DNA of 64,000 bases from Amycolatopsis rifamycinica. GTDB lineage: Bacteria; Actinomycetota; Actinomycetes; Mycobacteriales; Pseudonocardiaceae. The first letter of the stretch is position 1. Each line of letters opens with the position of its first letter. Location of the stretch: assembly GCF_000695625.1 (NCBI RefSeq), contig NZ_JMQI01000026.1, positions 62,001 through 126,000 on the forward strand. The letters run 5' to 3'. Below the pieces are notes generated by a model. It saw only the letters and a program-made list of their open reading frames with translations, was not told the DNA's origin and searched no databases. Positions 24,442-33,528 of this stretch are shown piece by piece. Made by a program: the position numbers and the translations under genes.

Positions 24442-27297
24442 GTGAAATACCCGCACCTCGAACCGATCGGCACCGGGTCTTCGCATCCGGCCTGGCGGTC
24501 GGCAGGCACCGACCTCGCGAGCGCCGAGCGCCTCTCCCGCGGACCGGACGACGTCGTGTCGGTGGTCCGGTACGTCGAGATCCTGCGGCGGAGTGGCAAG
24601 AGCACGCAGGGGCGCGAGGTGCTGCGTTCGCTGATCCCCGAGGACGGGAACCCACCGTTGGCCGCGCTGGCCGCCGCCAATACGTACTGGACGCAGGGCT
24701 ACACGTCCGAAGCGGACGACCACTACAAGTACGCCGAGCGCGGCTACGCGGCCGCCGGAGACCACGATGGTGTCTTCGCCGCGCGGATCGGCCTGGCGCG
24801 CTCGGCCCGGATCGCCTACACCTCCGATAAACAAGCCGTGCTCGAGGCCGCGATCGCCGCCGGCGCGGACAGCGCGGACCGCCACTTGCACGCCGATCTG
24901 GACCGCGAACGTTCGGGGTGGCGCCTGCTCGTCGGGGACCACGAGACGGCGGCGACGCTGGCCGGCCGAGCCGCGGACGTGCACCGCGAGGCCGGGGACC
25001 GATATCTGCTCAGCCTCGCCGACGTGCTCAGGGGGCGGGCGTTGAACGCCGCCGGTGACCGGACGGCAGCCGTCGACCTCGTCCGGGCCCAGGTCGCCAT
25101 CGCCACCGAGATCGGCTCGACCGAGCTCAAGATGGTCGCTGTCGTGTTCCTGGCGCAGTTCCTGCAGCGCGGGGTGGCCGTCGGCGGGCCAGAATGGGAG
25201 GCTGCCAAGGGCACGATCACCGACGCCCTCGAGACGGCGGACGATCCGTTCACCGTGGCCGAGCTCAGCCTGCCGCTGGCCCACCTCCACACCACTGCCG
25301 GCGAATTCGCCGAAGCGGAACGCTACCTGGAGTCCTACAGCCGGTACTACGAGTCCGTGGGCGGCAACGCCGTCGGGGAGGCGAACCTGCTCAAGGCCAG
25401 GGCCCGTGTGGAACTGGCCAGGAACGGCGGCCGGTCGATCCGCGGATTCCTCCGTCTGCCCCGCTCGTTCGCCGCTCTGCGGCGGGCCCAGAAGACGTTC
25501 CGCGCCTCGGCTCGGATCTACGAGGAGGCCGGCCTGACGGCGGGAGCCGAAAGCATCCACCGTAACCTCGCACTCGTCGAACTTCTCTGTTCCGGGCACT
25601 CCCGAGGTGCCCGAAAGCTGCCGAGCACCGCACGCAACGCCCTCGATCGCGCCCGTGAACACTTGTTCCACGCGGAGCAGCAGAACATCGCAGGCGACCC
25701 CGCTTCGGCTCTGGAAGCCTATCGGCTCGCCGAGACCGAGGCCGTCGAGTCGGGCGCGACGATGTTCGCGGTCGCCGCCGCGACCGGGAGCGCGATGATG
25801 GCGCACGCTCTGGACGACGCGGCCGGAACCGCCCTGCACATCCGGTCCGCGATCCGCTACTCCGAGACGATCCGCGGCGCCGTGGCTTCCGGAAGCGCAC
25901 GGCGATACATCGCCGACACCGTCCGCGCGCAATACGAGCACGCGATGTTGCTGGCTGTCGAGATCGGCGACGGCCCCCTGGTCATGGAGCTCGCCGAACG
26001 CCTGCGCACCGACCGGCTGGCCGGCCTGCTGCGCCGCAGCGCGACCGATCTCCCCGCCCGGCTGGCCGGGTTGCTGACTGAAATTGCCCGCGTCGGAGCG
26101 GCTGTGGCCGAGCGCGACCCCAGCCGCCGGGGCGTCCGCTCTGCCGCGGCCATCGACGGCCTCGGCGATCTCGGCGACCTCGACGACCAGAGCCCGGCCG
26201 AGCTGCGACGGCGCCTGGACGGGCTCTACGCCCGGCTCGCCGAGCAGACGAGTGAACTGTTCGCCGACGTCTACGGCGCCGAGCCGCTCCGCATGGACAG
26301 GCTGGCCGGCGTGCGGGTCGACGTCCTCATCGCGGTACCTGTGCAGTCCGTCGAGGGCCATCAGCACATCGTCTCGGTGTGGCGCTCACCCGACGGCACC
26401 TGTGTGGCCAAGGACGTCCGGGTGACCGACGAGGTCGTCCGGCTGAGGGAAGCCTTAACGGGTGACGACCACGAGGAGCGGCTCAAGCTGCGAGCCGATG
26501 ACCTGACCGCGTTGAGCGTGATCCTGCCGGACCCCTTCGTTCGGCGGCTGCACTCCGCGAACGGTCCGGTGCCCGTGGTGGTGATCCCGACGGGGTGGTT
26601 GTGGGCGGTGCCGTTCGCGGCGTTGCCTCTGTCCACAGCGGACGACGGTTTGCTCGTGGACCACGCCGACGTGGTCCTTACCCCGTCCCTGCGGTTCCTG
26701 ACCGCGCTGCAGGATCGGCCCCCTTCCGAAGAGCCACCCCCGGCAGCGGTGTCCTGGCACGATCCGCACTCGGGCATCGCGGCGGCCGAACTCGACGGCC
26801 TGGCGGCACATCCGGACGGGCACGACCGGATCACCGAACCCGCGCACGTGGCGCCGGCTTTCATCCGCGGCGGTGACCGCTGGCGCACGGCCGTGCTGGC
26901 CGCACACGGCAACCGCGAGCCAGGTCTGGCGCACGCCATCCTCGCGGGACCGGCGGTGGTGCTCTCGGCCGCCGACTTCCTCGACGGGACGACGACCCCG
27001 CCGCCCTACTTGTCCTTCGCCTCCTGTCACAGCGGCTTCCCCGGTGGGGACGACCAGTACGAACCCCTCGGCCTCGCGTTGGCCGCGCTGGCCGCGGGCG
27101 CAACGCACGTGGTTTCCGCGCACTTCGAGATCGGGAGCCAGGATCGCATCGTGAGCAGTTGCTTGTCCCGGCTGTACCAGGAACTCCACGTGACTCGCTC
27201 GCCCGCCGCAGCGCTGGCTGCCATCTTGCGGGCGCCCTCTCTGCGGCGGCTTCCCCTCTACCGATGGGCGGCGGTGACGGTCATCGGGACGCTCTGA
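24442..27297 (+). CDS. TPR-CHAT caspase-like protease
   Basis: A 951-residue protein. The N-terminal 590 residues are helical repeats of TPR type with variable units (for example GYTSEADDHYKYAERGY; GDHETAATLAGRAADVHRE; GEFAEAERYLESYSRYY), followed by a linker and a C-terminal CHAT protease domain (about 630-951). The catalytic pair is visible as LAAHGN (His822) and FASCHSG (Cys862), so it should be active. CHAT proteases are clan CD caspase relatives that are usually held inactive by partner domains. It follows the TIR-macro gene by 45 bp and is probably co-transcribed. It meets the second CHAT gene tail to tail with a 9-bp gap. Confidence 0.88.
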   Translation: MKYPHLEPIGTGSSHPAWRSAGTDLASAERLSRGPDDVVSVVRYVEILRRSGKSTQGREVLRSLIPEDGNPPLAALAAANTYWTQGYTSEADDHYKYAERGYAAAGDHDGVFAARIGLARSARIAYTSDKQAVLEAAIAAGADSADRHLHADLDRERSGWRLLVGDHETAATLAGRAADVHREAGDRYLLSLADVLRGRALNAAGDRTAAVDLVRAQVAIATEIGSTELKMVAVVFLAQFLQRGVAVGGPEWEAAKGTITDALETADDPFTVAELSLPLAHLHTTAGEFAEAERYLESYSRYYESVGGNAVGEANLLKARARVELARNGGRSIRGFLRLPRSFAALRRAQKTFRASARIYEEAGLTAGAESIHRNLALVELLCSGHSRGARKLPSTARNALDRAREHLFHAEQQNIAGDPASALEAYRLAETEAVESGATMFAVAAATGSAMMAHALDDAAGTALHIRSAIRYSETIRGAVASGSARRYIADTVRAQYEHAMLLAVEIGDGPLVMELAERLRTDRLAGLLRRSATDLPARLAGLLTEIARVGAAVAERDPSRRGVRSAAAIDGLGDLGDLDDQSPAELRRRLDGLYARLAEQTSELFADVYGAEPLRMDRLAGVRVDVLIAVPVQSVEGHQHIVSVWRSPDGTCVAKDVRVTDEVVRLREALTGDDHEERLKLRADDLTALSVILPDPFVRRLHSANGPVPVVVIPTGWLWAVPFAALPLSTADDGLLVDHADVVLTPSLRFLTALQDRPPSEEPPPAAVSWHDPHSGIAAAELDGLAAHPDGHDRITEPAHVAPAFIRGGDRWRTAVLAAHGNREPGLAHAILAGPAVVLSAADFLDGTTTPPPYLSFASCHSGFPGGDDQYEPLGLALAALAAGATHVVSAHFEIGSQDRIVSSCLSRLYQELHVTRSPAAALAAILRAPSLRRLPLYRWAAVTVIGTL

Positions 27298-27306
27298 GTG
27301 CAGCCC

Positions 27307-30300
27307 TCAGTGGCCGGTGTGCACGTGCGCGGCCCACCGGAGCACGTGTGCGGGCCGGAATTCCCGGTAGCCGCGAACCGCGTGGTGGAGAGCGAACGCG
27401 GCGAGCGAAGGATCGGGGTCTGTGGTGCCGCCGCTGGTCAGGACACCGTAGGTGTCCCGGGCGACGGCCCGCGCGGTGAGGTCGCCGACCGGCCAGAGGG
27501 TGCCGATCACCGTGCGGTACCCGGCGAGGAAGAATGCCGACGTGAGGTGCGTCGCCTCGTCGATGTGCCGGGGACTCGTGTCCGCCGTACTGCACGCGGA
27601 AAGGTAGGCCATCCGCACACCGGTCAGGTTCAGGGCGGTGACCTGGGAGACCGTCAACTGCTGCCCGCGGTCGTCCAGTTCGAGATGACTCGCCATGGGA
27701 TCGTGCCAGTCGCTGAGCCCGTGGCAGGCGAAGTGGGCGATGGCGTGCGCGGGAAGAGCCTCCAGCACGGCCGCGAGGGTTACCTCGCTCCCGGCACCGG
27801 GCAGCACGGTCGCCGTCGGCATCAGGCTGCGGAGGAACTCGACCTCCCTGGCGACGCCCGGCAACGCCGCGGATTCCGGCGCTCCGGCCGCCGCGACGAC
27901 GAGCACGTCCTGTGAGCGGGCCGGACCGGTGGAGGCGGTGTGCAGGAGCGCCCGGGCGGTCGGCGTGTAGGAGGAAACGACCCGGTCCAGCACGGTGTCC
28001 ACGCTGTGTTCGACTTCCGCCCGGGTTTCCGGGTGGTGTCCCGCCGCATGCAACGGCAGGTAAGTGGCGATGCCGACCGGGCACCACCGGATACGCGGCC
28101 ACTGCGCGCCAGGCGGTGGCGGTGCGGTATGACCGAGGTGCTCGAGCACGGGCCGGGCCACCGCGTCCCAGGTCCAGGCGAACACCTGTTGTGCCTGCCG
28201 CCGGGCGGCTTCCTGGTCTTCCGCCACGCTTTCCTCGTCCGCGGCCGTCCGGACGACTTCGCGGAACAGATCGGCGTTGTCGTAGACCGCATCCTCGGTC
28301 ACCTCGGGAAGCGCGATCACGTCCACGCAATCGCGGGGCGAATCGTGCAGCGCCAAGGCGAAGGCGAGGTGCTCGTGGACCACCACGTAGACCACCGGGC
28401 CTTCGGCCGCGGCACGGCGGAGAGCACTGATCGACGGCGCCTCGAGAAAGCCCGCCAGCCCCGGCGTGCCCCGGATGCGCGCGAGCAGCTCTTCCCACCG
28501 GCGAAGGACACCTTCCCGGACCGCCGGGTCGTTCGCGCTGAGGCTGTGGTCGATCGTGTCGAGTTCTTCCCGCAGGCGAGCGAATTCGGCGGCCAAATCA
28601 GGCGCCCGACGGCGGATGAGCGTGAGGTCACCGCGCGTGTCGAGCGTTTCGGCGAACAGGAGACCTCGGCTTTGCTCGAGCAGTTCGACCGCACGCTCGG
28701 CTCGGCCGGCGACGACGGCGGCGGTGGCCGCGGTCGCCGCGATCCCCGTTGTGCCGGTGATCCGGTGGCCGCGGTCGTTCCGGGGCAGCTCGCGCGGTGC
28801 GAACAGGGCGAGCAGGGCGATCGCGCGTTCGGCCATGGTCACGGCGTGCCCGGCGTCACCCGCGGCCAGATCGGCGTCCGCGGCACGGTGCGCGGCGGCG
28901 ATGCGTACCTCCATGGGCGCTGTCTCCGCGGACCACGCTTCCTCGAGCAGCTTGCCGGCCAGCTCGATGTCTTCGCGAGCGCCGGTGACGCCGAACCTGC
29001 TCCGCAGGGCGCACCCGAGATTGAACAGATGACCGCCGAAGACGGCGTCCTCGGCCGGAGTCCGGCGCAGGGCCTCGCGGTACAACTCGATGGCCTCCTG
29101 CAGGCAAGGCAGGTCGCCCCCGCGATCGAACTCGCCGTGCAGCGCGTTGGCGAGATTGGCGAGGTACCTTCCGGCGAAGGGATCGTCTTCGCCGGTGGCT
29201 TCTGTCGCCCGGCGCAGCACGTCTTCCGCCTCGGCCAAGAGGCCGGTGTCCCGCATTCTCGATGCTTTGAGCCGCAGCGTGACGCCGAGATTGGTCAGGT
29301 ACATGCCTGACTCGGTGTGCCCGGCCGGCGTGACTTCGACCGCGCGGCGGAAGGCTTCGATCGCCTCATCGAGCGGCCCCAGCCCCTCGGTGCGCAGGAA
29401 CAAGGTCCGCAGGGCGTTGCCCAGGCTCGACAGGTACGCCCCGAGGCTGTGGTCTCCGGCGAGCGCAGCCGCCACGGCTCGGCGGCCTGTGCTGACCGCT
29501 CCCTCGAGCAGAACGGTGTCCCCGTCGTCTTCGAAGCCGGCCAACAGTACCGAGGACAGGTTCGACAGACGCCGGGCGAGGTAGGGACTGCCGGCGGGGG
29601 TGCCGTCCACCGCACGGAACAGCAGCCCGATGGCGTCGTTCAGATGCGTCTCGTCACCCGTCTTTTCGAATCCGTCGAGGAGCGCGCCGCCGAGGTTCGA
29701 CAAGTAGTCGCCGAGATCGGGATCGTCGTCCGCAGCCACTTCCACCGCGTGGCGAAGCGCGGTGATGGCTTCGTCCAGCGCGGCTGGTTCGCCAGTACGC
29801 TGAAACGATCTCTGCAGGGCTCCGCCGAGATTCGTCAGGTAGGAGGCGAACGCGACATCGTCGACGGCGGCGCCGTCGACGGCACGACGGAAACATCCGA
29901 CCGCTTCGACCAGCTGTTCCTCCTTCCCGGATAGGCAGAACCCGACCTCCAGGGCGCCGCCGAGGTGGGAGAGGCAGTTGCTCAGGTCGCTTTCGCCGGC
30001 GTGGGATACCGCGCGACGGCCCACCTCGATCGCCCGGTCGAGTGCGGCTTCGTCTCCGCTGTACTCGAAGGACAGCCTCAGCGCGTCACCGAGGTGAGAA
30101 AGGTACACGGCGAAATCCGGATCACCATCACCCGCGAGCCCGGCCGCGCGCTCCCCCGCCGCGACGGCCTCCCGGACATCGGCGATGTCACCGGACCGCC
30201 CGAACCGGTCGAGCAGCACATTGCCGAAGCCGTCGAGCACCAGCGGCAACCGCTCGTCGTCGGCCGGCATGGCCTGTGCCGCCTCGCGCAAGGTGTCGAC

Positions 30301-30957
30301 TGCCTCGTCGAGCACGCCCAGGTCGCCGGTCGCCTCGAACCGGCTGCGCAGCGCGACAGCCAGGTTCGAGAGGTACCTCCCACGATCGTGATAATCCGCC
30401 GGAGTGGCGCGCACGACCTCGCGAAACAGGTCGATGGCCTCATCGAGCACGGCTGGGTCATCGCTGACCTCGTAGGTAGCAGCGAGTTCGAGCGCGTGCG
30501 TGCTCACTTGTTCCACCGCGTGCGCCTCCAACAGCGGAAGCACCTCCGGGGGCAGGGCCTCCGGTGAGTCCTTGGCGACCGGCGCCCACAAGTCGAGAGC
30601 TTCTTCGAGCTCGGCTTGCTCCTCCGGGGCCCTGGCGAGGAATCGCGCCCAGCGCCATGATCCGAGCACCGATCGCGCATCCATGTCATCGGTCAGATCG
30701 GGGAGCGCAGCCGCCGCCACGGCCTCGGCGAGTGCCGTGATGTCTTCGCCCAGCACTCGGCCGGACATGTCGCCGTTGACCGCCGCCAGCGCGTCGCGGA
30801 GCGCGTCGATCGCCCGCGACCGCGGGCCGGCCGGGCCGGATTCCTCCACCATGCGACGCACCTCCGCCAGCAGGTTAGCGGCTGCGACCCGTTCGACCGC
30901 GCCGAGAACCACCACCTCCGGCGCCGCGGACGCCGCCCGTGGCCCGAGGCGGGTCAT
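27307..30957 (-). CDS. Long TPR-CHAT caspase-like protease
   Basis: A protein of about 1216 residues with at least eleven TPR-like units between roughly residues 170 and 680, each with the pattern YLxNLGxALxxxFxxTGD-xxLDEAIxxxRRA at a spacing of about 45. A linker (about 760-860) and a C-terminal CHAT domain follow. The catalytic residues are in FACHGL (His1079) and YLSACST (Cys1122), and IGTLWPVGD matches the family end. The frame stays open to 31218, but codons before the ATG at 30957 read as low-complexity Arg/Gly sequence and have no ribosome site; the true start is uncertain. It is unrelated in repeat type to the neighbour at 24442. Confidence 0.85.
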   Translation of the reverse strand: MTRLGPRAASAAPEVVVLGAVERVAAANLLAEVRRMVEESGPAGPRSRAIDALRDALAAVNGDMSGRVLGEDITALAEAVAAAALPDLTDDMDARSVLGSWRWARFLARAPEEQAELEEALDLWAPVAKDSPEALPPEVLPLLEAHAVEQVSTHALELAATYEVSDDPAVLDEAIDLFREVVRATPADYHDRGRYLSNLAVALRSRFEATGDLGVLDEAVDTLREAAQAMPADDERLPLVLDGFGNVLLDRFGRSGDIADVREAVAAGERAAGLAGDGDPDFAVYLSHLGDALRLSFEYSGDEAALDRAIEVGRRAVSHAGESDLSNCLSHLGGALEVGFCLSGKEEQLVEAVGCFRRAVDGAAVDDVAFASYLTNLGGALQRSFQRTGEPAALDEAITALRHAVEVAADDDPDLGDYLSNLGGALLDGFEKTGDETHLNDAIGLLFRAVDGTPAGSPYLARRLSNLSSVLLAGFEDDGDTVLLEGAVSTGRRAVAAALAGDHSLGAYLSSLGNALRTLFLRTEGLGPLDEAIEAFRRAVEVTPAGHTESGMYLTNLGVTLRLKASRMRDTGLLAEAEDVLRRATEATGEDDPFAGRYLANLANALHGEFDRGGDLPCLQEAIELYREALRRTPAEDAVFGGHLFNLGCALRSRFGVTGAREDIELAGKLLEEAWSAETAPMEVRIAAAHRAADADLAAGDAGHAVTMAERAIALLALFAPRELPRNDRGHRITGTTGIAATAATAAVVAGRAERAVELLEQSRGLLFAETLDTRGDLTLIRRRAPDLAAEFARLREELDTIDHSLSANDPAVREGVLRRWEELLARIRGTPGLAGFLEAPSISALRRAAAEGPVVYVVVHEHLAFALALHDSPRDCVDVIALPEVTEDAVYDNADLFREVVRTAADEESVAEDQEAARRQAQQVFAWTWDAVARPVLEHLGHTAPPPPGAQWPRIRWCPVGIATYLPLHAAGHHPETRAEVEHSVDTVLDRVVSSYTPTARALLHTASTGPARSQDVLVVAAAGAPESAALPGVAREVEFLRSLMPTATVLPGAGSEVTLAAVLEALPAHAIAHFACHGLSDWHDPMASHLELDDRGQQLTVSQVTALNLTGVRMAYLSACSTADTSPRHIDEATHLTSAFFLAGYRTVIGTLWPVGDLTARAVARDTYGVLTSGGTTDPDPSLAAFALHHAVRGYREFRPAHVLRWAAHVHTGH

Positions 30958-31227
30958 CGCCTGAAGCCCGAAATCCCCCGAGGCCGCAAACGCCGCACGG
31001 GCAAGATCAGGAGCGGGACCGATCCACCTCGCCGCCCGGCGCTGACGTTCTGTTCGGCGTGAGCACTGGCCACCCTGGTCGACGTGGAGCGAAGCCGAGT
31101 TACCGGAGTGCCTTCCGCAATCATCACCCGCCACTGAGCGACCTCGCGCCCCATGGTGGCGTTCCAGGTGCACGAACCGGAGTCCCCTTCCCCGGCCCCT
31201 CGACGACGTCCCTGACACACAAGCGGG

Positions 31228-32448
31228 TCAAGCGACCTGAGGCTCGACCACCCCCGGTCGTGACCGGTCGTGCTCGGCCCAGCGGACCACCGCGGGGACG
31301 GCCAGGCCGGTCGCGGCGAAGACGCCCCCGATCACCAACCAACCCGGGGTGCCCCAGGTGATGCACAGGGCGATCAGCACCGCCGGCCCCAGCGTCACGC
31401 CGAGCCCCAGCCCCATCCCGAACAGGCCCTGGTACTGGCCGACCGCGTGCGGGGGCGCCAGTGTGAACGACAGCTCGAAGCCGCCCGCCGCCTGCCAGAG
31501 TTCGCCGATCGTGTGCACGATCACCGCGGCCAGCAGGAGAACCAGAGCCAGCCACGTCGGCGCGCCCGCCATGGCCGCGATTCCGACGCAGGCGGCGAAG
31601 AACGCGAAGCCGGCGCGCCGGAACGCGACCGCGCCCGCGCGGGTCGTGTCGATCCGGCGGCTCGCCCGGACCTGGAAGAACACCACGATCACGGTGTTGA
31701 CCACCATCACGCCGGAGATCGTCCAGTTCGGCGCCGTGGTCCGGGCGACCAGCCACAGCGGGACCGCCGCGGTCAGCACCCGGTACTGGATGGCCAGCAC
31801 GCCGTCGAGCAGCGTCAGCACCAGGTACGGCCGGTCCCGCAGGGCGATCCAGCGCGGACCCGCGCCCGCGGGGCGAGGCGGGACCGCCGGGAGGAACAGC
31901 ACGATGGCCGTGCTCGCCGCGTAGGACACCGCGCTGCCGCCGATCAGCAGCAAGTACGCGTTGCGGGTGTCGGCCGCGACGCCCCAGCCCGCCAGCAGCG
32001 CGCCGAGCGCGATGCCGAGGTTGGTCACCGAGCGCAGGTAGCCGCGGAACTCGGCCGGCCGGTCGCCGCCGTACTCCTGGACCAGGGGGCTGCGAGCCGC
32101 CGGACCCGCGGTCTGGGCCGCGGCGCCGAGACTCGCGAAGGCCACAAAGGACCAGAAGTCCCTGGCCAGGCAGAGACCCGTCATGGAGATCGCGCCGAGC
32201 ACGAGCGTGAGTGCGTAGACGGTGCGGGCGCCGTGGCGGTCGGCGAGGTGGCCGAACGGGATCCCGGCGGCGAGCGACACCGCGCCGGCGATGGTCAGGC
32301 CGGCGCCGACCTGACCGGCGGGCAGGTGCACCGCCCGGGTGAAGTACAAGACGCCGGCGGTCAGGTAGACGCCGTAACCGGTCATCGTGACCAGGGTCGC
32401 CACGGCGAGCAGGCGGGGTGGTCCGCCGCGGGGCAGGAGCGCGGGCAT
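31228..32448 (-). CDS. MFS transporter
   Basis: A 406-residue major facilitator with about twelve membrane segments and the loop 2-3 motif GIPFGHLADRHGART (variant of GxxxDRxGRR) near residues 62-76. There is no long central domain. It is the last gene of the seven-gene operon that starts at 40441, 12 bp after the KAS III gene, and probably exports the pathway product or gives self-protection. The C-terminal tail is hydrophilic. The substrate is not readable from sequence. Confidence 0.9.
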   Translation of the reverse strand: MPALLPRGGPPRLLAVATLVTMTGYGVYLTAGVLYFTRAVHLPAGQVGAGLTIAGAVSLAAGIPFGHLADRHGARTVYALTLVLGAISMTGLCLARDFWSFVAFASLGAAAQTAGPAARSPLVQEYGGDRPAEFRGYLRSVTNLGIALGALLAGWGVAADTRNAYLLLIGGSAVSYAASTAIVLFLPAVPPRPAGAGPRWIALRDRPYLVLTLLDGVLAIQYRVLTAAVPLWLVARTTAPNWTISGVMVVNTVIVVFFQVRASRRIDTTRAGAVAFRRAGFAFFAACVGIAAMAGAPTWLALVLLLAAVIVHTIGELWQAAGGFELSFTLAPPHAVGQYQGLFGMGLGLGVTLGPAVLIALCITWGTPGWLVIGGVFAATGLAVPAVVRWAEHDRSRPGVVEPQVA

Positions 32449-32460
32449 GAGCGGCCTTTC

Positions 32461-33507
32461 TCAGCGGTGGGACAGGGCGTCGGCGTGCTTCCCGGTGCGG
32501 GCTGCCGGTCGCGGCGGCGGGGCGGTCCAGCGGCACAGGCTGACGCCGAGGTTCATGCCGCCGCCGAACCCGGCCAGCAGCACGACGTCCCCGGGCCGCA
32601 GCGCGCCGGAGCGGTGGGCGGCGTCGAGGGTGATCGGCACGGACGCCGCGCCGGTGTTGCCGAACTCCCCGACGGTCAGGTGCAGCCGCGCGTTCGGCAG
32701 GTCGATCGCGCCCGCCAGCTCGCGCAGCATGACGCCGTTCGCCTGGTGCGGGACGAAGTGGTCGACGGCACCGGCGGGCACCCCGCCCTCGCGCAGCGCG
32801 GCCGTGATCGCGCCGGGCACGTGCCCGTTGACGAACTCGCGCACGCCCCGGCCGTCCATCCGGAAGAAGTGCTCGCCGTCCAGCACCGACCGCACCGACG
32901 CGGGCAGCCTGCTGCCGCCCGCGCGCACGCCGATCAGCTCGTGTTCGGCGCCGTGTCCGCGCAACCGCGTGCCGATGACGCCCCCTCCCGCCGGTACCGG
33001 ACCGAGCACGACCGCTCCCGCACCGTCACCGAACAGGATCGCCGTCTTCCGGTCACGCGGGTCCAGGATGCGGGAGTAGATGTCGGCGCCGATCACCAGC
33101 GCGTGGCCGCCGCCGCGTGCGTGCAGCAGTCCCTCGGCCATCGCGAGCGCGTAGACGAACCCGCTGCACACGGCGTTGACGTCGGCCGCGCTCGCCGATC
33201 GGGCACCGATGAGGTGCTGGACCAGGCTGGCCGTGGCCGGTTGCGGGTGGTCCGGGGTGGAGGTGGCGACGACGACGTGGTCGACGTCGTCCGGGCTCAG
33301 GCCGGCGGCGAGCAGCGCCCGGTCGGCCGCGATCGCCGCGAGGTTGGAGGTGGCCTGTCCCGCCGCGGCGCGGCGGCGTGCGCGGATGCCGGTCTTGCGT
33401 TCGATCCACGCCGCGTCCACGCCGGCCGCCGGGGCGATCTCGGCGTTGGTGACGACGCGGTCGGGCAGGGCGGAGCCGGTGCCGATGATGCCGATGTCGG
33501 TGGTCAT
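32461..33507 (-). CDS. Beta-ketoacyl-ACP synthase III-like condensing enzyme
   Basis: A 348-residue thiolase-fold enzyme of FabH type. The nucleophile is Cys114 in VNAVCSGFVYAL, and the partner residues are present in VPHQAN (His) and FGNTGAASVP (Asn). Length and motif order are normal for KAS III. There is no acyl carrier protein gene nearby, so it may use CoA substrates, or act as an acyl transferase/ester-forming member of the family. It stands between the ATP-grasp gene (21 bp) and the exporter gene (12 bp) in the operon and is likely a pathway-specific enzyme, not the housekeeping FabH. Confidence 0.9.
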   Translation of the reverse strand: MTTDIGIIGTGSALPDRVVTNAEIAPAAGVDAAWIERKTGIRARRRAAAGQATSNLAAIAADRALLAAGLSPDDVDHVVVATSTPDHPQPATASLVQHLIGARSASAADVNAVCSGFVYALAMAEGLLHARGGGHALVIGADIYSRILDPRDRKTAILFGDGAGAVVLGPVPAGGGVIGTRLRGHGAEHELIGVRAGGSRLPASVRSVLDGEHFFRMDGRGVREFVNGHVPGAITAALREGGVPAGAVDHFVPHQANGVMLRELAGAIDLPNARLHLTVGEFGNTGAASVPITLDAAHRSGALRPGDVVLLAGFGGGMNLGVSLCRWTAPPPRPAARTGKHADALSHR

Positions 33508-33528
33508 GTTCGTCCCCAGTTCGTCAGG

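Noticed and set aside
30958..31218. N-terminal extension of the long TPR-CHAT protein
   Set aside because: The frame is open, but the sequence is low-complexity Arg/Gly/Ser with no ribosome site at 31218; the real start may differ from 30957.
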